The notes: generated by a model from the letters alone, not told the origin. Positions 1 through 5,219 are shown, counted from the stretch's first letter. The stretch is DNA of 10,040 nt from Candidatus Omnitrophota bacterium (GCA_029931885.1 JAOZRJ010000037.1:1-10040); one strand, 5' to 3'. Numbers and translations: made by a program.

Positions 1-1
1 A

Positions 2-598
2 TTGATTGTAGATTTGTAATAATTCTGCATGATTAACAAGACCTTTATAATTAATCACATCTAAATTATTATCTAGATACTGTTCATCGGAAATCATGCC
101 ATACAAGTCTATTGTTTTTCTTTGTCGTCGCAACACTTCTAAAAATTCAGGCAATAACTTCTGAGGCGCCAATCGGCCAATATATAGTAATCTGTCTTGA
201 CGTTCCAAATTCAAATTAGACCAAATATTTCCTGAAGTAAAATTCAGATGTTTGTAATTTACATCATAATTGGTTCGTGTGAGGGGATAATTTAGATCTA
301 TGACAGTATGAACGAAGGATTCATCATGTCCGTTTCCGCCGCCATGATTTATGTTGATAATGGGGCAAATCGCTTTTGAGTAAGCCTTGATACGAAGTTT
401 ATCGTCTTTGACTAGTAGATCGTTGAGAATGATTAAATCGTATGGATCAAATTTTAATTTTTCTTCAACATCACGACCTTGGGACTTGTATACCACTATA
501 TTTGTGATCGCAGGAACTCGCCGCAGAATTTCAATGAAAAGATTTCCAATAAATTCTACCCCGGCGCCGGTGTTTGGATTTACAAATAATATATTCAT
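2..598 (-). CDS. Glycosyltransferase, GT4/GT1-like (3' end cut by window edge)
   Basis: The minus strand is open from an ATG at 598 to the left edge, giving 199 codons without a stop. The protein begins MNILFVNPNTGAGVEF, a Rossmann-type beta strand followed by a glycine-rich loop, as in GT-B glycosyltransferases. Around residues 145-153 it reads LLYIGRLAPQK, matching the YVGRL-xx-K donor-site entry of family-4 enzymes. A later stretch (IDLYGMISDE, then YKGLVNHAELLQIY) matches the usual beta-strand plus 'G-xxx-(H/E)ELxxxY' pattern of the same domain. It probably moves a sugar from a nucleotide-sugar onto DNA, a virion protein or a host surface glycan; the acceptor cannot be read. The N-terminal acceptor domain is short. 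The conserved C-terminal EGF/E-x7-E motif would lie outside the window. tRNA(Gln) lies 13 bases upstream of its start. The fold is well supported and the substrate unknown. Confidence 0.8.
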   Translation of the reverse strand, partial: MNILFVNPNTGAGVEFIGNLFIEILRRVPAITNIVVYKSQGRDVEEKLKFDPYDLIILNDLLVKDDKLRIKAYSKAICPIININHGGGNGHDESFVHTVIDLNYPLTRTNYDVNYKHLNFTSGNIWSNLNLERQDRLLYIGRLAPQKLLPEFLEVLRRQRKTIDLYGMISDEQYLDNNLDVINYKGLVNHAELLQIYNQ

Positions 599-611
599 TC
601 AGTTTTTTGGT

Positions 612-686
612 TGGAAGCGGCACTTGGAATCGAACCAAGTCAACATGGGATCAAAGCCCATTGCAGTCCCATTGTGCTATACCGCC
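612..686 (-). tRNA. tRNA-Gln (UUG)
   Basis: Canonical 75-nt cloverleaf with encoded CCA. The acceptor GGCGGTA pairs with TGCCGCT (G1-U72 wobble), discriminator U. The D-loop contains GGG and the T-loop is TTCGATT. The anticodon stem ATGGG/CCCAT closes the loop CTTTGAT, placing UUG at 34-36, so it reads CAA. It sits between the thioredoxin and glycosyltransferase genes. Confidence 0.93.
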
Positions 687-726
687 TCGTTATTGGTAAC
701 GTTACCCGAACGTTACATCGTTACTA

Positions 727-1074
727 TCATCTAGAGTATGATTGCTGAACATACGGTTCTTCAGTGCTCGCGGTCATTTGTTTTATTTTATTTATATCGG
801 CACCGGTAACGCTGTCAGTGATCTCCCCGTTTTTAAAGAGATGCATCGTAGGTATGCTACGGATTCCATATTTTTGTGAAATCTCTGGATTCTGATCGAC
901 ATCAACTTTGACGATTTTAACTCCTGTATCTTCTCTGGCAATGCCTTCCAGAATAGGGGCGATCATTTTACATGGACCACACCATTCTGCGTAAAAGTCT
1001 ACAAATACAGGGGTTGTACTATTGATAACAACATCATCAAAATCTTTGTCGTGTGCGTAAATTACTTCTGTCAT
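727..1074 (-). CDS. trxA: Thioredoxin
   Basis: 115-residue single-domain thioredoxin, close to the usual 105-110 residues plus a short polar tail (ending YVQQSYSR). The active site WCGPCK is at residues 31-36, with the redox cysteines at 32 and 35. The preceding strand VFVDFYAEWC and the cis-proline loop RSIPT (Pro75) are intact, so an active dithiol-disulfide reductase is expected in the host cytoplasm. A strong Shine-Dalgarno AAGGAG lies just before ATG 1074, fixing the start. In phages such proteins can serve as reductants for ribonucleotide reductase or as polymerase processivity partners; neither partner is visible here. The gene stands alone between tRNA genes. The family call is secure. 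Confidence 0.96.
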   Translation of the reverse strand: MTEVIYAHDKDFDDVVINSTTPVFVDFYAEWCGPCKMIAPILEGIAREDTGVKIVKVDVDQNPEISQKYGIRSIPTMHLFKNGEITDSVTGADINKIKQMTASTEEPYVQQSYSR

Positions 1075-1131
1075 TTTTTCTCCTTGAAAAATTGGTTATA
1101 CTTATATAGGTTCAAGAAGTGTTCCAAAATC

Positions 1132-1204
1132 TGGTAGGATGTCGGGAATCAAACCCAATCTCGGACGCCCAAAACGTCATGTCTATGTCAATTGACTACA
1201 TCCC
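1132..1204 (-). tRNA. tRNA-like gene, anticodon UUG (Gln; Pro UGG possible), atypical
   Basis: A 73-nt cloverleaf ending in encoded CCA with discriminator A. The anticodon stem GACG/CGTC closes TTTTGGG, so the strict 7-nt loop puts UUG at 34-36; sliding one base would give UGG (Pro), but the stem then fails. It is atypical in three ways. The acceptor and T stems together make only 11 base pairs (GGGATG/CATCCT plus TTGGG/CCCGA) instead of 12. The D-loop AATTGACATA lacks G18G19. The T-loop is TTTGATT, with U at position 56. It is either a diverged functional tRNA or a decaying copy. Confidence 0.65.
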
Positions 1205-1212
1205 TATATTTG

Positions 1213-1290
1213 TGGTACCCCGGACTGGACTCGAACCAGTGTGCAAGCGGTTATGAGCCGCACGCTTGAAACCAACTCAGCTACCGAGGC
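1213..1290 (-). tRNA. tRNA-Met (CAU), elongator type
   Basis: 78-nt tRNA with encoded CCA and discriminator A. Acceptor GCCTCGG/CCGGGGT, T-arm ACTGG-TTCGAGT-CCAGT, D-loop with GG. The loop CTCATAA gives anticodon CAU. The first pair is G1-U72 rather than the mismatch of initiator tRNAs, so elongator Met is the default. A lysidine-modified tRNA(Ile2) with a CAU gene sequence cannot be excluded from primary sequence alone. The anticodon stem has only four good pairs (GCGG/CCGC). Confidence 0.9.
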
Positions 1291-1382
1291 ACGTAAATTT
1301 TTTAAATTGTTCTTTAACAAAGTCTGGGTTTTCTCTTCCCATATCTTTAATGATGTAGTTGAAACTACTAATTCAATTAAAA

Positions 1383-1529
1383 TTATTGATATTTCTTCTT
1401 TGGTACTAATCGAATTTTTCGATCCAATTTTACTTTGAGCTTTTCTAACTTTTCTATTAACTCCTTTCGTTCAATGGAAGTTAATTCAGAAGTTTCAATC
1501 ACTTTTTTATCATCTTTTCTCCAAAACAT
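1383..1529 (-). CDS. Small charged protein, possibly the front part of a frame-broken gene
   Basis: A 48-codon ORF with a textbook ribosome site (GGAGG four bases before ATG 1529). The product starts MFWRKDDKKV and continues with a Lys/Glu-rich stretch (ERKELIEKLEKLK) that should form an amphipathic helix. No family is recognised. After about residue 32 the neighbouring frame reads more like protein (IGSKNSISTKEEISIILIE), and further on a third frame reads YIIKDMGRENPDFVKEQ, running to the edge of tRNA(Met). This suggests that a longer gene of roughly 80 residues has lost its frame through single-base deletions, in the genome or in the assembly. The start is secure; the true C-terminus is not. 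Confidence 0.6.
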   Translation of the reverse strand: MFWRKDDKKVIETSELTSIERKELIEKLEKLKVKLDRKIRLVPKKKYQ

Positions 1530-1644
1530 GATACCTCCAATATGTACAGCTAGATCATACATACTGGATCTAGCACGTTTTAATTTTTATGACTACAATC
1601 ATTGTCCATAAGTTCTTTAGTGACTATTATATTAGTCTTTATTG

Positions 1645-1730
1645 TGGAGGAAGGTAAGGGGATTGAACCCTTGCGACTGTCGCCGTCCTTCGGTTAGCAA
1701 CCGAGACTATTGCCTCTCTAGCAACCTTCC
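1645..1730 (-). tRNA. tRNA-Ser (GCU)
   Basis: 86-nt class II tRNA with a long variable arm and encoded CCA. Acceptor GGAAGGT/ACCTTCC is fully paired. The T-arm is AAGGG-TTCAATC-CCCTT. The loop TTGCTAA gives anticodon GCU (reads AGC/AGU). The discriminator reads U, whereas tRNA(Ser) normally carries G73. It is well formed otherwise. Confidence 0.92.
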
Positions 1731-1886
1731 TTGTATGTTTATTGGTCGGAGTAACTGGGAATGTAAATAAATGTTTATTTTAACTTGATAGATCTAAGAT
1801 AATGTAACTAAACATTTACATTTTAGTCCATTTTACATGTTTTTTCTGACTGCGATTATATCCATTGCTTACAATTTTTAGAATAA

Positions 1887-2021
1887 TTACTTGCCTCTAC
1901 CTTGTCCTTGACCAGGTCCATTACCTTTATAAACGCCGGCGTTTTGACCTAAACCACGTCCAGTTCCTTTGCCTCGTCCATCTTTGGGGCGTTGTTGTCC
2001 TCTTGGATTTGTATCTGCCAT
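1887..2021 (-). CDS. Gly/Arg/Gln-rich 44-residue peptide
   Basis: Begins MADTNPRGQQRPKDGRG and ends GPGQGQGRGK. Glycine, arginine, lysine and glutamine dominate, there are no cysteines, and no fold is evident. The composition suggests an unstructured, basic, nucleic-acid-binding or scaffold-like peptide, which is inference only. The start is weakly supported (GAG about 8 bases before ATG 2021), but the biased composition, the clean stop and the placement between a Ser tRNA and the tRNA-like gene at 2042 favour a real gene. About 155 bases between it and tRNA(Ser) hold no recognisable gene. Confidence 0.6.
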   Translation of the reverse strand: MADTNPRGQQRPKDGRGKGTGRGLGQNAGVYKGNGPGQGQGRGK

Positions 2022-2041
2022 AATTTTTCTCATTAAAACTT

Positions 2042-2119
2042 TGGTACTCGGTCAGAGAATCGAACTCTGCTGTGACCACTAGGCTTCAACCGGATATCAG
2101 CCGGTCGCCATACCCGAGC
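2042..2119 (-). tRNA. tRNA-like gene with anticodon GAU (Ile), no D-arm, long variable region
   Basis: The 3' half is a normal tRNA: T-arm CAGAG-TTCGATT-CTCTG, then ACCGAGT, discriminator A and CCA. The 5' strand GCTCGGG pairs with it except at position 7 (G opposite A). A perfect five-pair anticodon arm, ACCGG-CTGATAT-CCGGT, gives GAU. Only about seven bases (TATGGCG) separate the acceptor from the anticodon arm, so no D-arm can form. Instead, 19 bases lie between the anticodon arm and the T-arm, containing TAGTGGTCA, which resembles a D-loop. The total length (78) is normal. It may be rearranged or degenerate; amino-acid identity rests on the anticodon alone. Confidence 0.55.
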
Positions 2120-2126
2120 ACATTGA

Positions 2127-2453
2127 TTATAATTCTTCAGTTTCTTTAAGTTGTTTAAGAATTTCGACATTCTCCCAAACAATCTTGAACACTTTTTCTA
2201 TTTCTTCATTGTCGCACTGCGATTGTGTTTTTACAATATCGAAATCAAACGGTGCATTGACAAATTCTGGTTTTGCTTTTGGCCAGCGACTCCCCACATT
2301 CAGTGCATCATATATCATTGGTTTGACACAATAATATTTCACCATTTTAGTTTCATTCAATATTGGTAAATCAACTTTAGAGCAACCAGTTAAAATTATA
2401 CCTGTAATTGCAATAGCGAATAACGTAAAAGCGGTAAAAAAAGTATTGGACAT
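2127..2453 (-). CDS. Small predicted lipoprotein
   Basis: 108 residues. The N-terminus is a signal peptide with hydrophobic core TAFTLFAIAITGIIL and lipobox LTGC (Cys24), the site for diacylglyceryl transfer and signal peptidase II cleavage. The mature part of about 85 residues is soluble and acidic at its end (ILKQLKETEEL), with three further cysteines but no known domain. The ribosome site GGGAG precedes ATG 2453 at normal spacing. Phage lipoproteins of this size can be involved in lysis (Rz1-like), superinfection exclusion or host-envelope modification. It is not proline-rich and has no Rz partner next to it, so Rz1 is not favoured. Targeting is confident, function unknown. Confidence 0.82.
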   Translation of the reverse strand: MSNTFFTAFTLFAIAITGIILTGCSKVDLPILNETKMVKYYCVKPMIYDALNVGSRWPKAKPEFVNAPFDFDIVKTQSQCDNEEIEKVFKIVWENVEILKQLKETEEL

Positions 2454-2488
2454 ATTGTCTCCCTAAGAGATTTATTTGATATATCTAT

Positions 2489-2926
2489 TTATCTCCATTT
2501 CACAAAGTCTCTTTTGAAAGACACCACACTGTAATCGTCACTATTCCAATAACCGTGGCCACCCCACGTAGCGGACACAAGACGGCCGACGAGTTTGTCG
2601 AGTGATTCGTGTGATGATCTCATGACTTGTAGGATCATACGAGTGTGGTCACCCCACCATCGATCTTCTTCATGCCAATCGAGTATCTGACATTGTAAAT
2701 ATCCTTGAACGTCGGCGCCGCCGAAACGTGCCTTTCCACGCTTTTCGACTCTTACAGCGACTAAACGACCAACATCCAAATCAGGCTTATCTGCATCCTT
2801 TTTATTGCGTTTCTTATACTTTGCCGCTTTAGGAACTTTTATGGTAACTTCGCCTGCCAGTTCTGCTCGCGATTCGTCGTCGATCATCCGTTCAATGATG
2901 TTGACTTTATAGTCATCCCAACCCAT
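2489..2926 (-). CDS. Conserved-looking hypothetical protein (145 aa)
   Basis: I do not recognise a family. The protein starts MGWDDYKVNIIERMIDD, has a lysine-rich segment near residues 33-46 (KAAKYKKRNKKDADK), then an aromatic-rich, beta-looking C-terminal half (CQILDWHEEDRWWGDHTRM, ATWGGHGYWNSDDYSVV). There is no signal peptide or membrane segment. It is the last gene of a three-gene run. Its ATG shares one base with the stop of the upstream 58-residue gene (TAATG), and the ribosome site GGAGG lies inside that gene, so translation is probably coupled. The tight packing and coding-like composition make a real gene very likely. Confidence 0.8.
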   Translation of the reverse strand: MGWDDYKVNIIERMIDDESRAELAGEVTIKVPKAAKYKKRNKKDADKPDLDVGRLVAVRVEKRGKARFGGADVQGYLQCQILDWHEEDRWWGDHTRMILQVMRSSHESLDKLVGRLVSATWGGHGYWNSDDYSVVSFKRDFVKWR

Positions 2927-3102
2927 TACGCATCTCCTCCAAATTCTTTTTTTAATTCGCCTTGCTCATTCCAAATACCGGCTTTTATCATCAATCGAAG
3001 GCCGATGGAAGGGTCTTTCTTAATCTCTTCTGTCAGATCACGAATTTTTTGTAAGTAATCTTCGTGCTCTTTCCTTTCTTCAGGAGTCCACCACCAATTC
3101 AT
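2926..3102 (-). CDS. Small hypothetical protein (58 aa), middle gene of operon
   Basis: Starts MNWWWTPEERKEHEDYLQKI and ends ELKKEFGGDA. It is highly charged and predicted helical, with a Trp triplet at residues 3-5 and no recognised domain. The gene begins one base after the stop of the 85-residue gene upstream, and its stop overlaps the start of the 145-residue gene downstream by one base. That spacing on both sides, with one consistent frame, is the main evidence that it is real. It is probably translated by coupling, since no strong independent ribosome site is visible. Confidence 0.75.
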   Translation of the reverse strand: MNWWWTPEERKEHEDYLQKIRDLTEEIKKDPSIGLRLMIKAGIWNEQGELKKEFGGDA

Positions 3103-3103
3103 A

Positions 3104-3361
3104 TTAGCCCGCCGGTCTAGGGAGAATTGCTTTGCCTGGAGCGCCAGTTTTCAATGACATGATCTCTGCCTGTAGAAATTGAACCTGAAAGATGAGTTGT
3201 TGAATAACTTTATCTTTGAGAATTTCAACTTTTTGCTCCTTGGTTTTGCCAGGTTCCATGGCGATCTCAAGGCCTTCAGGTGTGTAAAGCACGAAACCCT
3301 TTGGTGAAATCTGATAATTCCATTCTTCGTCATCGACTCTAACCCTAGTGAATCCATCCAT
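3104..3361 (-). CDS. Hypothetical protein (85 aa), first gene of operon
   Basis: Starts MDGFTRVRVDDEEWNYQISP. The N-terminal 40 residues look like a small beta domain (GFVLYTPEGLEIAMEPG); the rest is a charged helix (KEQKVEILKDKVIQQLIFQVQFLQAEIM) likely to form a coiled coil, suggesting oligomerisation. No family is recognised. AAGGAG precedes ATG 3361 and supports the start. It leads a tight three-gene operon ending at 2489, with a plausible promoter just upstream. Confidence 0.8.
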   Translation of the reverse strand: MDGFTRVRVDDEEWNYQISPKGFVLYTPEGLEIAMEPGKTKEQKVEILKDKVIQQLIFQVQFLQAEIMSLKTGAPGKAILPRPAG

Positions 3362-3378
3362 TGCTTCTCTCCTTCGTT

Positions 3379-3408
3379 GTTATACTGGGGGCGATATCGT
3401 TTTTTGAA
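3379..3408 (-). promoter_or_regulatory. Candidate sigma70-type promoter for the three-gene operon
   Basis: On the minus strand TTCAAA (-35, four of six consensus positions) is followed after 18 bases by TATAAC (-10, five of six). It lies about 18 bases upstream of the start codon at 3361, with AAGGAG between. It fits well by position but rests only on consensus matching. Confidence 0.35.
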
Positions 3409-3482
3409 CTCTTATAAATAAAAGAAAGGAGAAAACTAAGTGTTCTATAAAATTTAATGAACTTAAAAAACAAGTCGATGGC

Positions 3483-3563
3483 TGGGTTAGGTGACCGGAA
3501 TTGCACCGGCATTATCATCGGGTCACAACCGATGGCCCATCCTAATATTAGTCAACACCTAAC
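3483..3563 (-). tRNA. tRNA-His (GUG)
   Basis: The acceptor TTAGGTG pairs exactly with CACCTAA. The extra G at -1 faces discriminator C73, the hallmark of tRNA(His), and CCA is encoded. Anticodon arm ATCGG-TTGTGAC-CCGAT gives GUG. The D-arm is enlarged (GACT/GGGC stem with one A-G mismatch, 11-nt loop containing AGG). The T-loop is TGCAATT, with G at position 55 instead of U. A shorter false 5' acceptor (TTAGG at 3541-3545) lies inside the D-loop and could mislead automated boundary calls. Confidence 0.9.
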
Positions 3564-3571
3564 ATATAATG

Positions 3572-3646
3572 TGGTACCCGGAGGGAATTTCGAAATCCCG
3601 ACCTTCTCCTTGTAAGGGAGCTGCTCTGCCTCTGAGCTACCCAGGC
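3572..3646 (-). tRNA. tRNA-Val (UAC)
   Basis: 75-nt tRNA, acceptor GCCTGGG/TCCGGGT with wobbles, discriminator A, encoded CCA. The D-arm is AGCTCAGAGGCAGAGC. The loop CTTACAA gives UAC. The T-stem carries a U-U mismatch next to loop TTCGAAA, shared with the UGG tRNA at 5136. Confidence 0.93.
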
Positions 3647-3734
3647 ACAATCCTACACTTTAAGTATCTTCAACTCCGCACTTCGTATTGTTTATAAGAA
3701 TCATTAGAACACATTCAAACCATTCCGTCAAGTT

Positions 3735-4280
3735 TTATTTTTCTGGTTCTAAAAAATACATCTTATTAGCGATCTCTTTCACTTCGTCTAGTGACATTGG
3801 TTTAAAATCTCTCACATCGACGCCTACGTTGATTGCGTTGGCCGTTTCTGCGAAAATATCATGGACATGTCCGACCAACCAAGGACGAGTCCTGTCAGTG
3901 ATGATAGCCGCTGGATCATGAATCAAGTTATAGATTGCTGGAAACCCTTCTTCAGCGTCAGGAACATGAAATTCCATTGCCGTGTGAACAGTTGTGAACC
4001 CAATCTCCACATAAGAAAAAGGTTTCAATTGATCATGGTTGCACAGAATCAAATGCTTGGTTCCATTGAGTTTACCAACGATTTTCCGAAGATAATTCGT
4101 CGATTCCGATGCGACCATAGACATGTCACCGAGAACGTAAATCGTGTCCTCTTCTGATACTGTCTCATTCCACAGTCGAATCAACTCTTGATCCATGTGT
4201 CGTTCACTTTTAAACGGGCGATTACAATACTCAATGATCTTGTAATGCCCGAAATGTGGATCTGCTGTGAAATAAATCAT
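3735..4280 (-). CDS. Calcineurin-like metallophosphoesterase
   Basis: 181 residues covering a compact metallophosphoesterase domain. The five metal-site blocks appear in order: D7-x-H9 in TADPHFGH, G51-D52 in YVLGDMS, N81-H82-D83 in ILCNHDQ (Cys80 replaces the usual Gly), H121 in NLIHDP, and G137-H138-V-H140 in WLVGHVHD. A dinuclear metal centre and hydrolysis of phosphomono- or diesters is therefore expected; the substrate (cyclic nucleotide, RNA end, nucleotide) is not readable. The N- and C-termini match the minimal phage and bacterial versions, so it looks complete. Its start codon overlaps the 3' end of the YqeY-like gene by four bases (ATGA), so the two are co-translated. No signal peptide, so cytoplasmic. 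Confidence 0.9.
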   Translation of the reverse strand: MIYFTADPHFGHYKIIEYCNRPFKSERHMDQELIRLWNETVSEEDTIYVLGDMSMVASESTNYLRKIVGKLNGTKHLILCNHDQLKPFSYVEIGFTTVHTAMEFHVPDAEEGFPAIYNLIHDPAAIITDRTRPWLVGHVHDIFAETANAINVGVDVRDFKPMSLDEVKEIANKMYFLEPEK

Positions 4281-4720
4281 TTCAACATCTCCTTAACCTT
4301 TGCTGATACGGACTTCATGTCAAAATTCTTCCCGGTTGATTTAAGATATTTCATCACGTCTTGCATCTTAGGACTTACGTTCATTGCCTCTGATGATCGA
4401 CGCATCCCTTCTTTAATGAATTCCATTGCCTCGTCCATTGGTACAACTGACGGCATCATTGAATCCAAGTATGACAGTTTAGCACAAAGTGCTTTGTACA
4501 TAGAGCTGTTAGTAGGATTCGTGAACTTCATTTCTTCCAGAACTTCTTTGTATTCTTTTTTGATTGCCTTTGTGACGTCTTCGGCAGTCACGGTCCTGTC
4601 TTTACGACCCTTGGCTTGAAGTGCTTTTTCGACCTTAGACTTCACCATCCTGTAAAGATTAGCTTTTAAAGGATTCTTAACCCTTATAGCGTCTTTGATC
4701 TTTTCGTCTAAATTAATCAT
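4277..4720 (-). CDS. YqeY/GatB C-terminal-domain-like protein
   Basis: 147 residues, the normal length of free-standing YqeY proteins. The N-terminal half is a helix bundle with LYRMVKSKVEKALQAKGRK followed by the hallmark segment TVTAEDVTKAIKKEYKEVLEEM. The C-terminal half (DAVMKYLKSTGKNFDMKSVSAKVKEML type) is the small helical module that, in the GatB subunit of Asp/Glu-tRNA amidotransferase, contacts tRNA. The free-standing family's function is not settled; a tRNA-related role is inferred from that homology and fits the surrounding tRNA array. It overlaps the phosphoesterase downstream by four bases. A tRNA(Lys)-like gene ends 14 bases upstream of its start. No GatA, GatC or GatB catalytic part is present. 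Confidence 0.85.
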   Translation of the reverse strand: MINLDEKIKDAIRVKNPLKANLYRMVKSKVEKALQAKGRKDRTVTAEDVTKAIKKEYKEVLEEMKFTNPTNSSMYKALCAKLSYLDSMMPSVVPMDEAMEFIKEGMRRSSEAMNVSPKMQDVMKYLKSTGKNFDMKSVSAKVKEMLK

Positions 4721-4734
4721 TCTTTTCCTTAAAT

Positions 4735-4825
4735 TGGTAGGCCCGGTTGGATTTGAACCAACGCGGAGTCATTAACTCTTCGCATTAAAAGTGCGATGCT
4801 ATCGGCCAGACTAAGCAACGGACCC
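4735..4825 (-). tRNA. tRNA-Lys (UUU) with a class II-like long variable arm
   Basis: 91 nt with encoded CCA and discriminator A. Acceptor GGGTCCG/CGGGCCT pairs throughout. D-loop with GG, T-arm GTTGG-TTCAAAT-CCAAC. The anticodon arm TCGCA-CTTTTAA-TGCGA gives UUU. Between anticodon arm and T-arm lie 17 bases, including a four-pair hairpin GAGT-TAATG-ACTC. Long variable arms are normally limited to Leu, Ser, Tyr (bacterial) and Sec tRNAs. A second, canonical tRNA(Lys) follows six bases upstream in the array and shares the acceptor core GTCC and GGGCCTACCA, so this looks like a diverged duplicate. Confidence 0.85.
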
Positions 4826-4830
4826 ACATT

Positions 4831-4907
4831 TGGTAGGCCCTATCGGATTCAAACCGATGACATTTCCGTTAAAAGCGGAAGGCTCTAATCAACTGAGCTA
4901 AGGACCT
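4831..4907 (-). tRNA. tRNA-Lys (UUU)
   Basis: 77-nt tRNA with encoded CCA. Acceptor AGGTCCT/AGGGCCT, discriminator A. Anticodon arm TTCCG-CTTTTAA-CGGAA gives UUU. The D-loop reads AGTTGATTA (G18-A19 instead of G18-G19) and the T-loop TTTGAAT (U56 instead of C56), a coupled change. Otherwise canonical. Confidence 0.94.
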
Positions 4908-4913
4908 AAATTC

Positions 4914-4943
4914 TGTTTGTGTTTATGTTTGTGTTTGTGTTTC
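4914..4943. repeat. Hexanucleotide tandem repeat TGTTTG x5
   Basis: Five consecutive six-base units on the plus strand (TGTTTG, with single-base variants in units 2 and 5). On the minus strand the repeat reads as alternating Lys-His codons in a 15-codon ORF from ATG 4945 that ends inside tRNA(Lys) at 4898. No clear ribosome site precedes it, so expression is doubtful. It may be a length-variable spacer between the 57-residue gene and the tRNA. Confidence 0.8.
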
Positions 4944-4950
4944 ATAATTT

Positions 4951-5124
4951 TTATTTTCCGTTTCTATCGGATACAAATGTTAAGGCGACACCAGTGGGGC
5001 CGACTTGATTGTTTGAAATAGTTGTTCTGTAAAGCCATCCGCCATGAACTTTTATGACAACAAGATTGTCTGAAACTTTTATTGTTTCATGCAACTGCAT
5101 GTTACTCAATTCTTCTATGGTCAT
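4951..5124 (-). CDS. Small hypothetical protein (57 aa)
   Basis: Starts MTIEELSNMQLHETIKVSDN, followed by beta-like segments (LVVIKVHGGWLYRTTIS, GVALTFVSDR). It looks like a small beta-barrel or sandwich protein. No family is recognised. The frame stays open further upstream, but that part lies inside the UGG tRNA at 5136-5210, so ATG 5124, 12 bases after the tRNA's end, is the sensible start. The ribosome site is weak. It is flanked by tRNAs on both sides. Confidence 0.65.
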   Translation of the reverse strand: MTIEELSNMQLHETIKVSDNLVVIKVHGGWLYRTTISNNQVGPTGVALTFVSDRNGK

Positions 5125-5135
5125 TTTTTCGTTTG

Positions 5136-5210
5136 TGGTCAGGATGGAGAATTTCGAAATCTCGACCCCCGGTCTCCAAAGCCGGCACTCTGCCTCTGAG
5201 CTACACCCTG
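5136..5210 (-). tRNA. tRNA with anticodon UGG (Pro); anticodon arm looks inverted from Trp
   Basis: 75-nt tRNA, acceptor CAGGGTG/CATCCTG, discriminator A, encoded CCA, canonical D-arm (AGCTCAGAGGCAGAGT). The anticodon arm CCGGC-TTTGGAG-ACCGG has a C31-A39 mismatch and reads UGG. C1-G72 with A73 fits bacterial tRNA(Pro). A37 does not, because Pro tRNAs carry G37. The reverse complement of this 17-base arm, CCGGT-CTCCAAA-GCCGG, is a textbook tRNA(Trp) anticodon arm (CCA, C32-U33, A37-A38) closed by a U-G wobble. A second, normal UGG tRNA lies at 5750. Confidence 0.75.
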
Positions 5211-5219
5211 ATATTTTTG

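Noticed and set aside
3413..3420. TATAAATA on the plus strand, identical to the T4 late promoter core
   Set aside because: It points away from the minus-strand operon toward antisense of the tRNAs, with no plus-strand gene behind it. AT-rich chance match is more likely, and nothing else shows a T4-type late system.
3483..3545. A 63-nt His tRNA without a D-arm
   Set aside because: A first reading used TTAGG at 3541-3545 as the acceptor. The exact acceptor TTAGGTG with G-1 is found further upstream (to 3563), giving a complete tRNA(His) with a large D-loop.
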